Source of the DNA: Cladocopium goreaui
Taxonomy: Eukaryota; Sar; Dinophyceae; Suessiales; Symbiodiniaceae
Direction: 5' to 3'
Assembly: GCA_947184155.2 (NCBI GenBank)
Contig: CAMXCT020001117.1
Span: forward strand, 101,839 to 165,838
Length of the DNA stretch: 64,000 bases
Numbering within the stretch: the first letter of the stretch is position 1; each line of letters begins with the position of its first letter. Positions 10,607 through 21,104 of this stretch are shown here, piece by piece. The position numbers and the translations under genes were made by a program. The notes beneath the pieces are model-generated. The model searched no databases. It had not been told where the DNA came from and worked only from the letters and a program-made list of their open reading frames with translations.

Positions 10607-11523
10607 AAAGACGGTTAGAGAGCTTCACACCCAAATGACATCGTCTACCATCATGAACTTGGGAAGCTTCAACAAGACTCACCCACCGCTGGGGTCCATC
10701 ATTGACAGACTCAGGAACAAGGGGAAATTCCTAGAGGTGAACCAGATACGCTGGAGGAAGAAGCTAAATGAGGGCCAAGCTGGACATGGCACATGCAGAG
10801 CATGATGGTAGATCTGAGGAACAAGATCAGTGATCTGGGCTATGCCATGAGGAAACACAATGTTTACGGACTGGGTGAACATGAAGTACAACCTTCCACT
10901 CGAGAGGGCTGCTGCGGTCACGCACCTGCAAACGTCGGTGATGCTATCGTCACTCCTCCATGCTTGGCTCCGAAACTTCAGATTGAAGTGCATCTCAAAT
11001 CCTATGACATGGGGCATCGAGAAGACCATGATAATGTCGACTCAGGTGTTCGACGCTCCAGAAGACATTTGGGCACTGGGGGGATACCACATCATGATGG
11101 CGGACAATGGAACCTTCAATGACGTGAACGAAAGGCACACCGCCTTTTTGCACATGCGCAGCTACTTGACAATGACGACTGCAACCCAGGGCGCCCAAGG
11201 CACAACGGGGGCAACCCACATCAGAGATTGGGATGTTCCGCTGAGGCCACAGGACGGCCGAGTGCCTTCCGCATCGGGCAAGCCACCAGAATGGGACTCT
11301 GAGCCGATTGAAATGAGGCCGGAGTTTCCCGATGCATCTTCGACCACACAATCATGACTCACATCATCAAGTATTATACCAAGTCTACTGGAACCACCGT
11401 GTTGAGCGAACTACCAGGGAATACTTTGAGATGATGATCACGAACAGAGATGGGCGACTGGATTTGGATGGAATTTGCCCATACTACTGCGACAACCATG
11501 GGGAGCTGAAGTTCCCGTTTTGA
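10566..11523 (+). pseudogene. copia tail ORFs of unknown function
   Basis: Frames 10566-10805, 10860-11357 and 11332-11523 follow on from one another. They include YQYVVLIGDRKTVRELHTQM, then ALGGYHIMMADNGTFNDVNE and THIRDWDVPLRPQDG. They read like protein (balanced composition, few rare runs) but match nothing I recognise. The GD-x-x-x-RELH segment recalls SGNH hydrolases only faintly. The frames are broken in the same way as the rest of the element. Confidence 0.35.
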
Positions 11524-11717
11524 AGGAATCATCAAGTCGTGGTGGCAAAGTAAAGCGAAGCCGGGCAAAGGAAAATCAATGACAGTGTGCTGGGCGAGTC
11601 GTGAACTGGATTCGATGCCAATGGTCATTCGCACAGCGTGCAAAATTGAGAAGATGATGGAATTCATGGTCGAGTCGAGGCTGGCTTCAGTCCAGCAGAA
11701 CTCAAGCTCTTGACGCC

Positions 11718-12089
11718 ATGCAGAGGCCGAAGACCGCACGCACCATGACAGACGACTCAGGATGTGGGGAATCATCCAAAAATCTTTTCCGAAGAGTCCT
11801 GAAAGGAACTTTTCCAAATATGGAAAGCTACACTTACTTCCGCAAGGAAGATGAGTGCGAAGAGTCCTACGGAAAGACGACTCTTTCACTCCCTGCTTTG
11901 GGAATTATCTTGGTGCAGCGGGAACGCGAGAGGCAGGTCGAGCAATCGATTACGGCAAGTCGATGCGGCGTGATCCTCACGACGGACGTCCGTGAGCGAA
12001 TGGATTACGCCTGGGCCTATGCGGTGAAGAACGAGGTCAAGGGAAGAAGAGGACTTATAGAATGGATGACAAGCAGAAGGAGAGCGTAA
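11718..12089 (+). pseudogene. copia tail ORF fragment, unknown
   Basis: A 123-codon frame containing VEQSITASRCGVILTTDVRE and MDYAWAYAVKNEVKGRRGLI. It resembles real protein but has no family that I recognise. It is the last plausible coding piece of the element; sequence after 12090 becomes AT-richer and unstructured. Confidence 0.3.
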
Positions 12090-12710
12090 GGCTAGAACAG
12101 GCCCTCGAGCCAGCGGCAGTGGCCGCGAGCGAAGCTTCCGCGGCAAGGCGAGCATCTGCCTACAGGAACCAACCACGTCCATCATCGTCTTGGGAGCACG
12201 GATGGTACAAGAAGCAGAGAAAGTAGCAACATGCTATAATGTACGGCTGCAATTTCAATTTGATTGCAGTCCACTTCGTGATGATCGCTGAAGATGACAT
12301 CATCACAAGCATCCACTTTTGAGAGGAATCTGAGCGAGGCATTTTCTTTTAGTCCCGGCTACGGAATCAATGGGACTCGTCGTGTCTCACCTCTCAATGT
12401 GAAGAACCAGAATTCGAACCTTTTCAATTAATCTTTTGTAGCTGATCTCATAGCGTGTACAGGTTGCGTAGGAGACTGGAGGTTTCCGGAAAGTGAACCT
12501 AAACCCATATATCTGCGACGCAGATCTGGGCAGGTAAGCTAGCGCTATTGGTGCCGCGGCATAACTGTCTAGCTCAGATTTTTTTAAACATCCCATCCTA
12601 CTGTGGCCAACTTTTAACATTCGCTTGCCATGGGGGGTGTCAAAGGGATGTAAGTAGGAAGCATAGCTGCAGTATGCATGTATAAGCATGGATCCTGACA
12701 GTGCGAGCCG
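12090..12710. other. no gene recognised
   Basis: Short ORFs on both strands without motifs. A T-loop-like GGTTCGAATT on the minus strand near 12410 lacks the stems of a tRNA. Confidence 0.4.
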
Positions 12711-12730
12711 CCGTAATGGCTTGGCTCAAG
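12711..12730 (+). other. possible degenerate dinoflagellate spliced-leader relic
   Basis: CCGTAATGGCTTGGCTCAAG matches the 5' CCGTA and the 3' TTGGCTCAAG of the 22-nt dinoflagellate spliced leader, with a one-base-shorter, mismatched middle. The preceding base is G, as the leader allows. Relics of this kind mark retroposed mRNAs. A short motif like this could also be chance. Confidence 0.3.
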
Positions 12731-12874
12731 ACTTCTGCCGAGACGCAAAAGGATGGCGTCTGCGCGGCGCTGCTTCGGGGAGTGAGGTCTACGTTGTGCA
12801 GTACTGCCTGAGTGGGATATTGGCCAACCAAAGCTTGAACCACATAGCCAGGAACAGGGGTCAGTTTGTTCGCA

Positions 12875-13012
12875 GTATATGTATATGTATACGTATATGC
12901 ATATGTATATGTATATTTTTATGTACATGTATATGCATATGTATACGCAGATGCATATGCATATGTATATGTAAAATGTAGAATGTAAAATGTAAAATGT
13001 ACATGTATATGT
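12875..13012. repeat. TATATG/TGTATA microsatellite
   Basis: Imperfect ATATGT and ATATGC hexamers run through the block, ending with GTAAAATGTA-type units near 12971-13000. The apparent Cys/Ile-rich ORFs over it are artefacts. Confidence 0.9.
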
Positions 13013-13871
13013 ATGCGTGCCAAGCACATGCTGCTAAGCATATGGCATCGATGTGGAACCATGCGTTTATGTGATTGTTCGTTGGTCCTTCCTGTTTGGG
13101 GACATCGTCCTTCTTTTGCCTTTCTGAATCAGCGCGCCCCCCGCAAAAACTCTCTACAGGCAGACACTGCAAGCCTCGCAAACCGTCTTCGCTGCTATGT
13201 CTGTCATGCTTCGGATTTTCATGACTTTGATGTGTCCAGTGCAGGCCTCAGATTTAAAAAGTGAAAAATGTACATGTAGTTCCGATGGTTGGGCTGTTTT
13301 ACTGGTCCCGCTCGCTGCCTAGGTCCGCTTTCTGCGCATGGACGAGCAACTCAGAGTTCAGCATCTCACCACAGTGACAGTGACCAATGGATACCTGTTT
13401 GCACTTCGAATTTCTTTGGCATTCTTTTGCACACTTGGCACCTAAAGTACTTGCTCAATGTCCTGGAATGTGTGGCAAGAAAGTGAACATATGTCACCAT
13501 GAAAGCAGAAAACATATGAAAGCGGACCAAAGCAGATGAAAGCAGACTTTGAAAGCCGTGTCGTTTTGAAGTTGAGGTCCGGGTCTTGTTTGGATCAACC
13601 CTTTCAAGACTTACAGCATCGCCAGGGCGATTACGCTTGGTGTATTGGATTATGCGACCCAGTGGCAGTTTTTGTTTCATTTCTGAAACATAGTCAGAGC
13701 CTTCCACCAGAGAGTTCGATGGAGACGGAGATCACGATGGAATCCGATAGATTGAACTGAACATGTGTATTTCGCCAAACTCCGTGTTCCAGGTGAGAGT
13801 CCGAGACACCATGGATGGCTCCGAACGTGCTGTGCACGGTCCGAGGACTGGGGCCAAACTGAGAGAAAAAA
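13013..13871. other. no gene recognised
   Basis: Unique sequence with a local AAAGCAGA(T)GAAAGC repetition at about 13501-13550. No coding support. Confidence 0.4.
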
Positions 13872-13875
13872 AACA

Positions 13876-13927
13876 GGTTTTCGAGAGACTTTCGAGAGAC
13901 TTTCGAGAGACTTTCGAGAGACTTTGA
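13876..13927. repeat. 11-bp tandem repeat (TTTCGAGAGAC)
   Basis: Four to five consecutive 11-bp units, almost perfect. Confidence 0.9.
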
Positions 13928-14044
13928 AAGCTACAATCTACACTTACTTATTGACTGTTGTTGACGGACTTAAAAATACTTATATAAAAACTCATATAAT
14001 ATATAATACTTATGATTACGTTCGGGTACACGCGCGCACCCTGA

Positions 14045-14640
14045 AAAGCGTCAAAGCCGCAAAGCCGCCATGTAACGCTCAAGCCGCAAAGCCGCAAAGC
14101 CGCAAAGCCGCCATGGAACGCGCAAGCCGCAAAGCCGCAAAGCCGCAAAGCCGCAAAGCCGCAAAGTTGCCATGGAACGCGCAAGCCGCAAAGCCGCAAA
14201 GCCGCAAAGCCGAAAGCCGCAAAGCCGCCGAGCCGCAAGCTCTGCGACTCATGCGCCACCTCCTGCGTTCATCGCCGCTGCGTTGCCACCGCCATGGATC
14301 GCTGAAGCCGCAAAGCCGCAAAGCCGCAAGCTCTGAGACGCAGGCGCTGTCTCCTGTGTTCATCGCCGCTGTGTTGCCAGAGCGTCAAGAAGCGTCAAAG
14401 AGCCGCAAAGCGCCAAGGCGTCGAAGCACCACGAAGCGTCAAAGCGGCAAAGCTTCAAGAAGCGCCAAAGCGTCAAGAAGCGTCAAAGCTTCAAGAAGCG
14501 GCACAGCGCCGAAGCGTCAAAGAGCCGCCAACGAAAGGCTGGCTGTGCTTAGAAGGGGACGGGCTTGCTTACGGAAAGAGGTCTGCAACCAAAGGCTGGC
14601 TGTGTTTAGAAGGGGACGGGCTTGCATATTGCGAGACAAT
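14045..14640 (+). repeat. 9-bp satellite (GCAAAGCCG family) and a 57-bp duplication
   Basis: A 9-bp unit GCAAAGCCG/GCCAAAGCG runs to about 14530. Because nine is a multiple of three, a Lys/Arg/Ser/Ala-rich ORF (13765-14646) stays open. At 14534 and 14591 a 57-bp unit encoding RLAV(L/F)RRGRAC is duplicated in the same frame. A related 9-bp satellite is at 18180-18795. I see no evidence of a real product, but the in-frame 57-bp duplication is notable. Confidence 0.8.
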
Positions 14641-14819
14641 TCGTAGCGAATTCCGAAGAACAATGGCAGATGTTATGGCAACCCCCAAAAGATTGAAACG
14701 TAGCATTCGACTAAACGAATGGCAATTTTCCTTCCTATTTGGTTGAAAGATATTATCTACAATGTCCCCCCCGGTGTGATAGACAGTCCCGGCCTATGCG
14801 ACACAGACCTTGCAAAAAC

Positions 14820-14941
14820 AACTTTAAACAAGAACAAGAACAAGAACAGCAACAACAACCACAACCACAACAACCACAACCACAACCACAACCACAACCA
14901 CAACCACAACCACAGCCACAACCACAACCACAACCACAACC

Positions 14942-14979
<38 letters not shown>

Positions 14980-15057
14980 CCACAACACAACAACACAACA
15001 CAACACAACAACCAACAACAAACAACCAACAACAACAACCAACAACAACAACAACAG

Positions 15058-15134
<77 letters not shown>

Positions 15135-15435
15135 CAACAGCAACAGCAACAACAGCAACAACAACAACAGCAACAGCAACAACAAGAACAAGAAGAAGAA
15201 GAATAAGAAGAAGAAGAAGAAACAGAAGAAGGAGAAGAGGAAGAAAAAGAACAAGACAAAGAACAAGAACGAATAGAACAAGGAGAACAATGAGAACAAG
15301 ATGGAGAACAAGATGAAGAACAAGAACAAGAACTACAACAAGAACAAAAACAAGAAACAGAACAAGATCAAGAACAAGAAGAAGAACACAACCACAAGAA
15401 CAAATCTAAGAACAAGAACCACAACACCAACAACA
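14820..15435. repeat. CAA/AACCAC/AAG microsatellite tract
   Basis: Successive blocks of ACAAGA, CACAAC, CAACAA, AACGAC (about 15060-15140), CAACAG and AAGAAG. Long Gln/Asn/Thr/Lys ORFs in every frame, and Cys/Val/Leu ORFs on minus, are by-products of the low complexity. Confidence 0.95.
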
Positions 15436-17700
15436 AGAAGTCCTTAACTTTCGATCATCCTTGATGCTACGCTGCAAGATCTTGCCCTTGATTTTCGAAC
15501 AACTTTGATGCTACGCTGTCAGATCACAGCCTGATCTTGCAATCATCTGGGATGCTACCGTGTAAACATTTTGTCCTTAACTTGCAAATCTTTGTTGCTA
15601 CAAAGTAAGATCTTGTCCTTAGCCTTCAAGCATGTTGGATGCTACGCTCCAAGATTCTGTCTGTCTTGTCCCTAACCCTCAAACATGTTGGATGATACGC
15701 TGTAAGTTCTTGTCCTTAACGGACAAGAACCAGAACAAAGACAAAAACCACAACCACAAGAACAATATCAAGAGCAATAACCACAACATCAACAACAGTA
15801 ACAACAACAACAACAAAAACAACAACAACAAGAACAAAAACAAGAACAAAAACAATAGCAATAACAGGAACAAAAACAATAACAATAACGAGAACAAGAA
15901 CAAGAACAACAACAACAACAGCAACAACAACAACAACAACAATCAGAATAACAAGAACAAGAAGTGCTAATAAAAAACAAGAGCACAAACAACAATAACA
16001 ATTTTAATAACAAGAACAAAAACGAAAACCAGAACAAGAGAAATAATAGCAAGTTCTTGGAAGATCTGGATGCTACCCAAGAAGATCTTGTACTGAACTT
16101 TCAATCATCTTGTATGATTTTGGTTGCTATGGAGTAAGACTTTATCCTTTACATTCAATCATCTTGAGTGTTACGGTGTAAGATCGTGCCCTTGACATTC
16201 AATCATCTTGGACGCTACGCTCGAAGCGCTTGTCCTTAACTTTGAACATCTTGGGTGATATGCTCTCAAATCTTGTCCTTGAATTACGAACATCTTGGAT
16301 GCTTCGCTGTAAGATCTTACCCTTAATTTTCAATCACCTTTGATGCTACGGTGTAAGATCGTGCCCTGAACTTTCAATCCTCTTGAATGCTACTGTGTAA
16401 GCCTCGTCCTTAACTTGCAAACATGTTGGATGATACGCTGTAAGGGGGTGTTGGATGGTACGCTGTAAGCTGTTGTCCTTAGCCTTCAAACATCTTGGAT
16501 GCAAGCATGTAAGATCTTGTCTATAAATTACAAACATCATTGGTGCTTCGGCGTAAGATCTTGTGCTTTCAAACATCTTGGGCGCTACAGAGTCAGATCT
16601 TGTCCTTAACTTTCGATCATCCTTGATGCTACGCTGTCAGATCGCAGCCTGATCTTGCAATCATCTGGGATGCTACCGTGTAAGATTTTGTCCTTAACTT
16701 GCAAATCTTTGTTGCTACGAAGCAAGATCTTGTCCTTAACCTTCAAACATGTCGGATGCTACGCTCCAAGATTCTGTTTGTCTTGTCCCTAACCCTCAAA
16801 CATGTTGGATGATACGCTGTAAGTTCTTGTCCTTGACGAACAAGAACAAGAACCAGAACAAGAGAAAGAACCATAACCACAAGATTAGAAACAAGAACCA
16901 CAACATCAGCAACAACAACAGCAGCAGCAACAACAAGAACAAAAATAACAATAACAAAACACAATAGTTAAACAACAAGAGCAAGAACAGCGATAACAAC
17001 ATTAACAACAAGAACACGAACGAAAACGAGAACAAGAGAAATAATAACAAGTTCTTGGAAGATCTGGATGCTGCCCAAGAAGATCTTGTCCTGAACTCTC
17101 AAGCATCTTGTATGATTTTGGTTGCTATGGAGTAAGACTTTGTCCTTAACTTTCAATCATCTTGGGTGCTACGGTGTAAGATCGTGCCCTTGACATTCAA
17201 TCATCTTGGACGCTACGCTCGAAGAGCTTGTCTTAACTTTGAACATCTTGGAAGCTATGCCCTAAGACCTTGTTCTTGAATTACAAACATCTTGAATCTG
17301 GGATGCCACGCTGTAAGACCTTGCCCTTAATCTTCAAACACCTTTGATGCTAAAGTGCTTGCGGATCTTCTCTCAACTTTCCTACGGGATGTTACTAAAC
17401 ATGCTTGATGCAAGATCCTCTCCTTAACTTTCCAGCATCTTGGATGTTACGGTGCAAGATTCTGTCCTTAACTTTCAAACATGTTTGATGCTATGCTGAA
17501 AGGCCTTGTCCTTAACTTTCAATCATTATGGATTGTACGGTGTAAGATCTTGTCCTTAACTTTCAACCATCTTGGATAACACGCTGTAAGACCTGTCCTT
17601 AACTTTCAATCATCTTGGGTGCTACGCTGTCAGGTCTTGTCCCCAACCTTCAGACATGTTGGATGATACGCTGCAAGTTCTCGTCCTTGCCTTACAAAAA
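15436..17700. repeat. about 44-bp satellite with a 1.0-1.1 kb higher-order repeat
   Basis: The unit reads roughly CTTGGATGCTACGCTGTAAG followed by ATCTTGTCCTTAACTTTCAATCAT, spacing 43-45 bp. A higher-order copy is visible: CATGTTGGATGCTACGCTCC at 15631 returns at 16748 (with one change), and GTTCTTGGAAGATCTGGATG at 16053 returns at 17051. Each higher-order unit contains its own AACAAGAAC-rich insert (15720-16050 and 16835-17050), of different length. Confidence 0.9.
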
Positions 17701-18179
17701 CAAAAACCGCAACAGCAAAAACAAGATTAAGACTCTGGTCAAGATGGAGATTTTTCCTTCAACCAATCTATTGATGGTCGGCTTCAAAACTCCGCAGGGC
17801 CTGGTTTATAAGATTTGATATAGGTATGACGATGGAATTCAAACCTCCACCAGTTAGAATATACCCTTTTCATCAATGATGACATGCTCAATAACCAAAG
17901 TTATAAGTTATAACACACTCAAAGATGTTATGACCCGCGAAACGGCGACTTACAAACCACGCTTGTTAATCACCTACTAAGGTAAACCATCATTAAACAA
18001 CCCACAAAAATTACTAAACAGGTAGTCGTAAGTTCGCTGGCTGCAGGTGAGCGCTGGCCCTCAAATACAAACAATCTGGCCCTTTGTTTTTCTCCGAAAC
18101 AGCTTTTATACCTATGTTTCAATCGGTGCTTGAAAAAAGTAAAATCTACAAAATCACTTTTTTTTCCAAGATGGCATGT
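17701..18179. other. no gene recognised
   Basis: Short CAAAAACAAG tract at the start, then unique AT-rich sequence. No coding support. Confidence 0.4.
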
Positions 18180-18795
18180 CTCAAAGAGCCGCAAAGTGCC
18201 AAAGCGTCACAGAGCCGCGAAGTCTCAAAGCGCCAAGAAGCGCCAAAGCGTCAAAGAGCCGCAAAGCGCCAAAGGGCCAAGAGGCACCAAAGCATCAAGA
18301 GCGCCAAGCGCCAAAGCGCCAAAGCGCCAAAGCGTCAAAGAGCCGCAAAGCGCCAAAGGGCCAAGAGGCACCAAAGCATCAAGAGCGCCAAGCGCCAAAG
18401 CGCCAAAGCGCCAAAGCGCCAAAGCGCCAAGCGCCAAAGCGCCAAAGCGCCAAAGCATCCAAGCGTTCAGGCTTTGAGGCTTTGAGGCTTTGAGGCGCCG
18501 GAAAAGCGCCAAGAAGCGCCAAAGCGTGCAAGAGCCGCCAAGCGCCAAAGCGCCAAAGCGCCACAGCATCCAAGCGTTCAGGCTTTGAGGCTTTGAGGCT
18601 TTGAGGTGTCGGAAAAGCGCCAAGAAGCGCCAAAGCCTGAAAGAGCCGCCAAGCGCCAAAGCGCCAAAGCGCCAAAGCATCCAAGCGTTCAGGCTTTGAG
18701 GCTTTGAGGCTTTGAAGCGTGAGGCGCCAAAGAGGCTTTGCAGCTTTGAGGCTTTGAGGCACCAGAGAGGCTTTGCAGCTTTGAGGCTTCGCAAA
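18180..18795 (+). repeat. 9-bp satellite with 111-bp higher-order units
   Basis: The base unit is GCCAAAGCG. In the second half, GCATCCAAGCGTTCAGGCTT recurs at 18455, 18566 and 18677, exactly 111 bp apart. 111 and 9 are both multiples of three, which keeps SAKAPKRQ-type ORFs open on plus and a Leu/Ala/Gly-rich ORF on minus. The same 9-bp theme occurs 4 kb upstream (14045). Confidence 0.9.
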
Positions 18796-18907
18796 CCTTA
18801 GCGGGCCTGACCCCCCATACTCTGTATAATTATTAAACACAATTGATATCAGTTAATTGTAAAGGATTCTGGTTGAACAAGGTGTGCATTGAAGACTCCC
18901 TCTTCAG

Positions 18908-19444
18908 GCTCTTCTTCCTGGGTCCATACGAGAAGCTGGAGGGAGTTGGCCAGGGCGTTAGTTTGACAAGCATGCAGTTGCTTGGCAGCAGGCTGCAAGA
19001 TGACACCATCCAGAGATGCGTTCTCACCACCTTGTCACTGAACATGAGGGGATTTTTTTTAGCTGAAACAATGAGTAAAGAATTCGTAAACGCATGTCAC
19101 TTACTCACACCAAGAGCTTTCCACAAAAGGCAGTCCAAGAAATGAGCCTCTTGTGATGCTGAGCGCATGTAAGTCACTGCAAGACTGCAAGGTATGTTTT
19201 GATAGAGGCGAGGCCTGCACTAATTCGCCCAATGCAAGTTTTCTCATGTTTTCTTGGTCCTCTTCGTGTCCGTGGATATTATTTCTGTCCTCAAAGCAGG
19301 TGTAACGAAGAACACCTTCACCGTTTGAACATTTTGCCGTGTTTGCTTGGTTTTTGATGGATGTGCCAGGACAAGCAGACTGGTGAAAGGAGGGTGCAGC
19401 GCGGGCCTTTGGTTTGGATTCCAGGGCCCAGAGAGGAAGGGAAG
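18908..19444 (+). other. exons a and b of the modular gene
   Basis: Exon a (18908-18998, 5' end uncertain) reads LFFLGPYEKLEGVGQGVSLT and a further ten residues ending LQ. Its likely donor is GA at 18999. Exon b (19370-19444, 75 nt, phase 0 at both ends) reads DKQTGERRVQRGPLVWIPGP then REEGK. It is preceded by GCCAG and followed by GTGCCA. The join a-b restores a complete module head (LQ-DKQTG). The a donor is tentative; b is well supported by motif and splice signals. Confidence 0.55.
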
Positions 19445-21073
19445 GTGCCAGGCCCAGTCTGCGCGGATTTGGACCTGCACGGACCACAGATCCCCAAACT
19501 TCGAAGTTTTCCAAGTCCAAACTTTTTTTTTCTTAGGTCCTGGCTGGTGTCCGCCTGAATAGCACCGTTGCTTGACAGATCTTGACAGCATTTCGTCACA
19601 TGTTGAAAGGACACTGAGCTCTCCTTGGTCTTCTTTGGCTATCTTTACATTGACGTATCCGACATGTCCTGTCTGAGGAATACGTCTCTGTTGAAGACAC
19701 TCTCACTGGAGCGCGGCGGGTAGAGAAGGGCCCGTGTATATGGTTTCCTGGTCCTTACGAAGAATGGGAGTTTCTTGACCAAAGTACACCAAAGTGAGCA
19801 CTTTGACAACACTCTGACAGCACTTTGACACCGGTCCTCGATGAACACCTTGGTCGCTTTGTTTTGTGCATTTGATTCTCTGCTCTTAGGCAAGGCAGTG
19901 GGGTTTGGCTGAGCAGCACGGAGTATGTCACTGTTCAGAACACCTTCTCTGGAGAACGACGTGTGGACAAGGCAATCCTGTAAACACACTCAGCGGTACC
20001 AGCAACACTGACATCGCCTTCAAGGCTTTTGACCTGTAAAGAGAAGACTACTTCGATCAAGTCATAGAGGGGTTGAGCCAAACTCCAGTCAGACACCCTT
20101 CCAAAATGTTTGCATACCAGGCCATCATGACGACTTCATCAATCCGACCGTCTTTTTTCTGCTGAATTCTGAATTCATATTTTATTTAATTATACAGTTG
20201 ATCGAAGGAAGTTTAGAAGTCAAACTTCCGACAATATGGAGAGATGAAAAGCAGAGCAGGGCAGAAGCAGAGAGAAGAGGAAGATTAGAAGAGAGAAGAT
20301 CAGAAGAGAAAGAGTAAATGCGCGAAAAGGTAGGAAAGTCGCGAAACACTGTGTTTTTCCAATGATTTGTGGCTCCGGAGGGTCGAAAAGTAGGCTCGCT
20401 AAAGCGGCGGGTGCGGGGCCAGCTGGCCAGACGAGAGATGAAAAATTGCACGCCGTTGTGGTGCGAAGCACATTTCGAAGTCAAAATGTACAAAACACCT
20501 CAGCGTCGGACCACTTGTGGAAGTTGAGATGTCGAAAAAGTGGACGCCGTTGTGGCGCGAAGCACATTTCGAAGTGAAAATGTACAAAACACACCAGCTC
20601 CGGACCACTTTTGGAAGTTGTGATGTGGAAAAAGTGCACGCCGTTGTGGCGCGAAGCACATTTTCAAGTCAAAAGTGTTAAAAACTGACGGTCTCGGACC
20701 ACTTTTGGAGGTTCAGATGTCGAAAAAGTGTCGAAAAAGTGCACGCCGTTGGGGCGCGAAGCACATTTCGAAGTCAAAAGTGTAAAAAGCTGAGGGTTTT
20801 GAGCCTTTTTTGACGTGCTGATGTCGAAAAAGTAGACACTGATTAACTTAACTAACTTGACTAACTTAAGTAACTTCACTAACTTAACTACCCTAACTTC
20901 GACGACAACAGCAACAACAACAACAACAACAACTACAACTACAACTACAACTACTACACAACAACTACAACTACAACTACAACTACAACAACTACACACC
21001 AACTACAACTACAACTAGAACTACAACTACAACAGCTACAACAACAACAGCAGCAACAACAACAACAACAACT

Positions 21074-21104
<31 letters not shown>

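Larger units (their letters stand above)
4463..12089 (+). mobile_element. decayed Ty1/copia-like retrotransposon, 5'-truncated
   Basis: The order of domains on the plus strand is integrase C-terminal half, charged linker, RT of the copia (RVT_2) type, copia RNase H, and several extra tail ORFs, one of which carries a methyltransferase-like domain. Gag, protease and the first half of integrase are absent, replaced upstream by a minisatellite. Frames shift repeatedly and the RT catalytic motif is damaged, so it is an inactive relic. No LTR pair was identified. The tail ORFs may belong to the element or to a neighbouring one; their continuous polarity and spacing favour one element. Confidence 0.85.

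Noticed and set aside
12400-12480. Possible tRNA on the minus strand (GGTTCGAATT)
   Set aside because: Only the T-loop word is present; acceptor and anticodon stems do not form.
14719-15330. Long Gln/Asn/Thr and Cys/Val ORFs on both strands
   Set aside because: Artefacts of CAA and AAC microsatellites.
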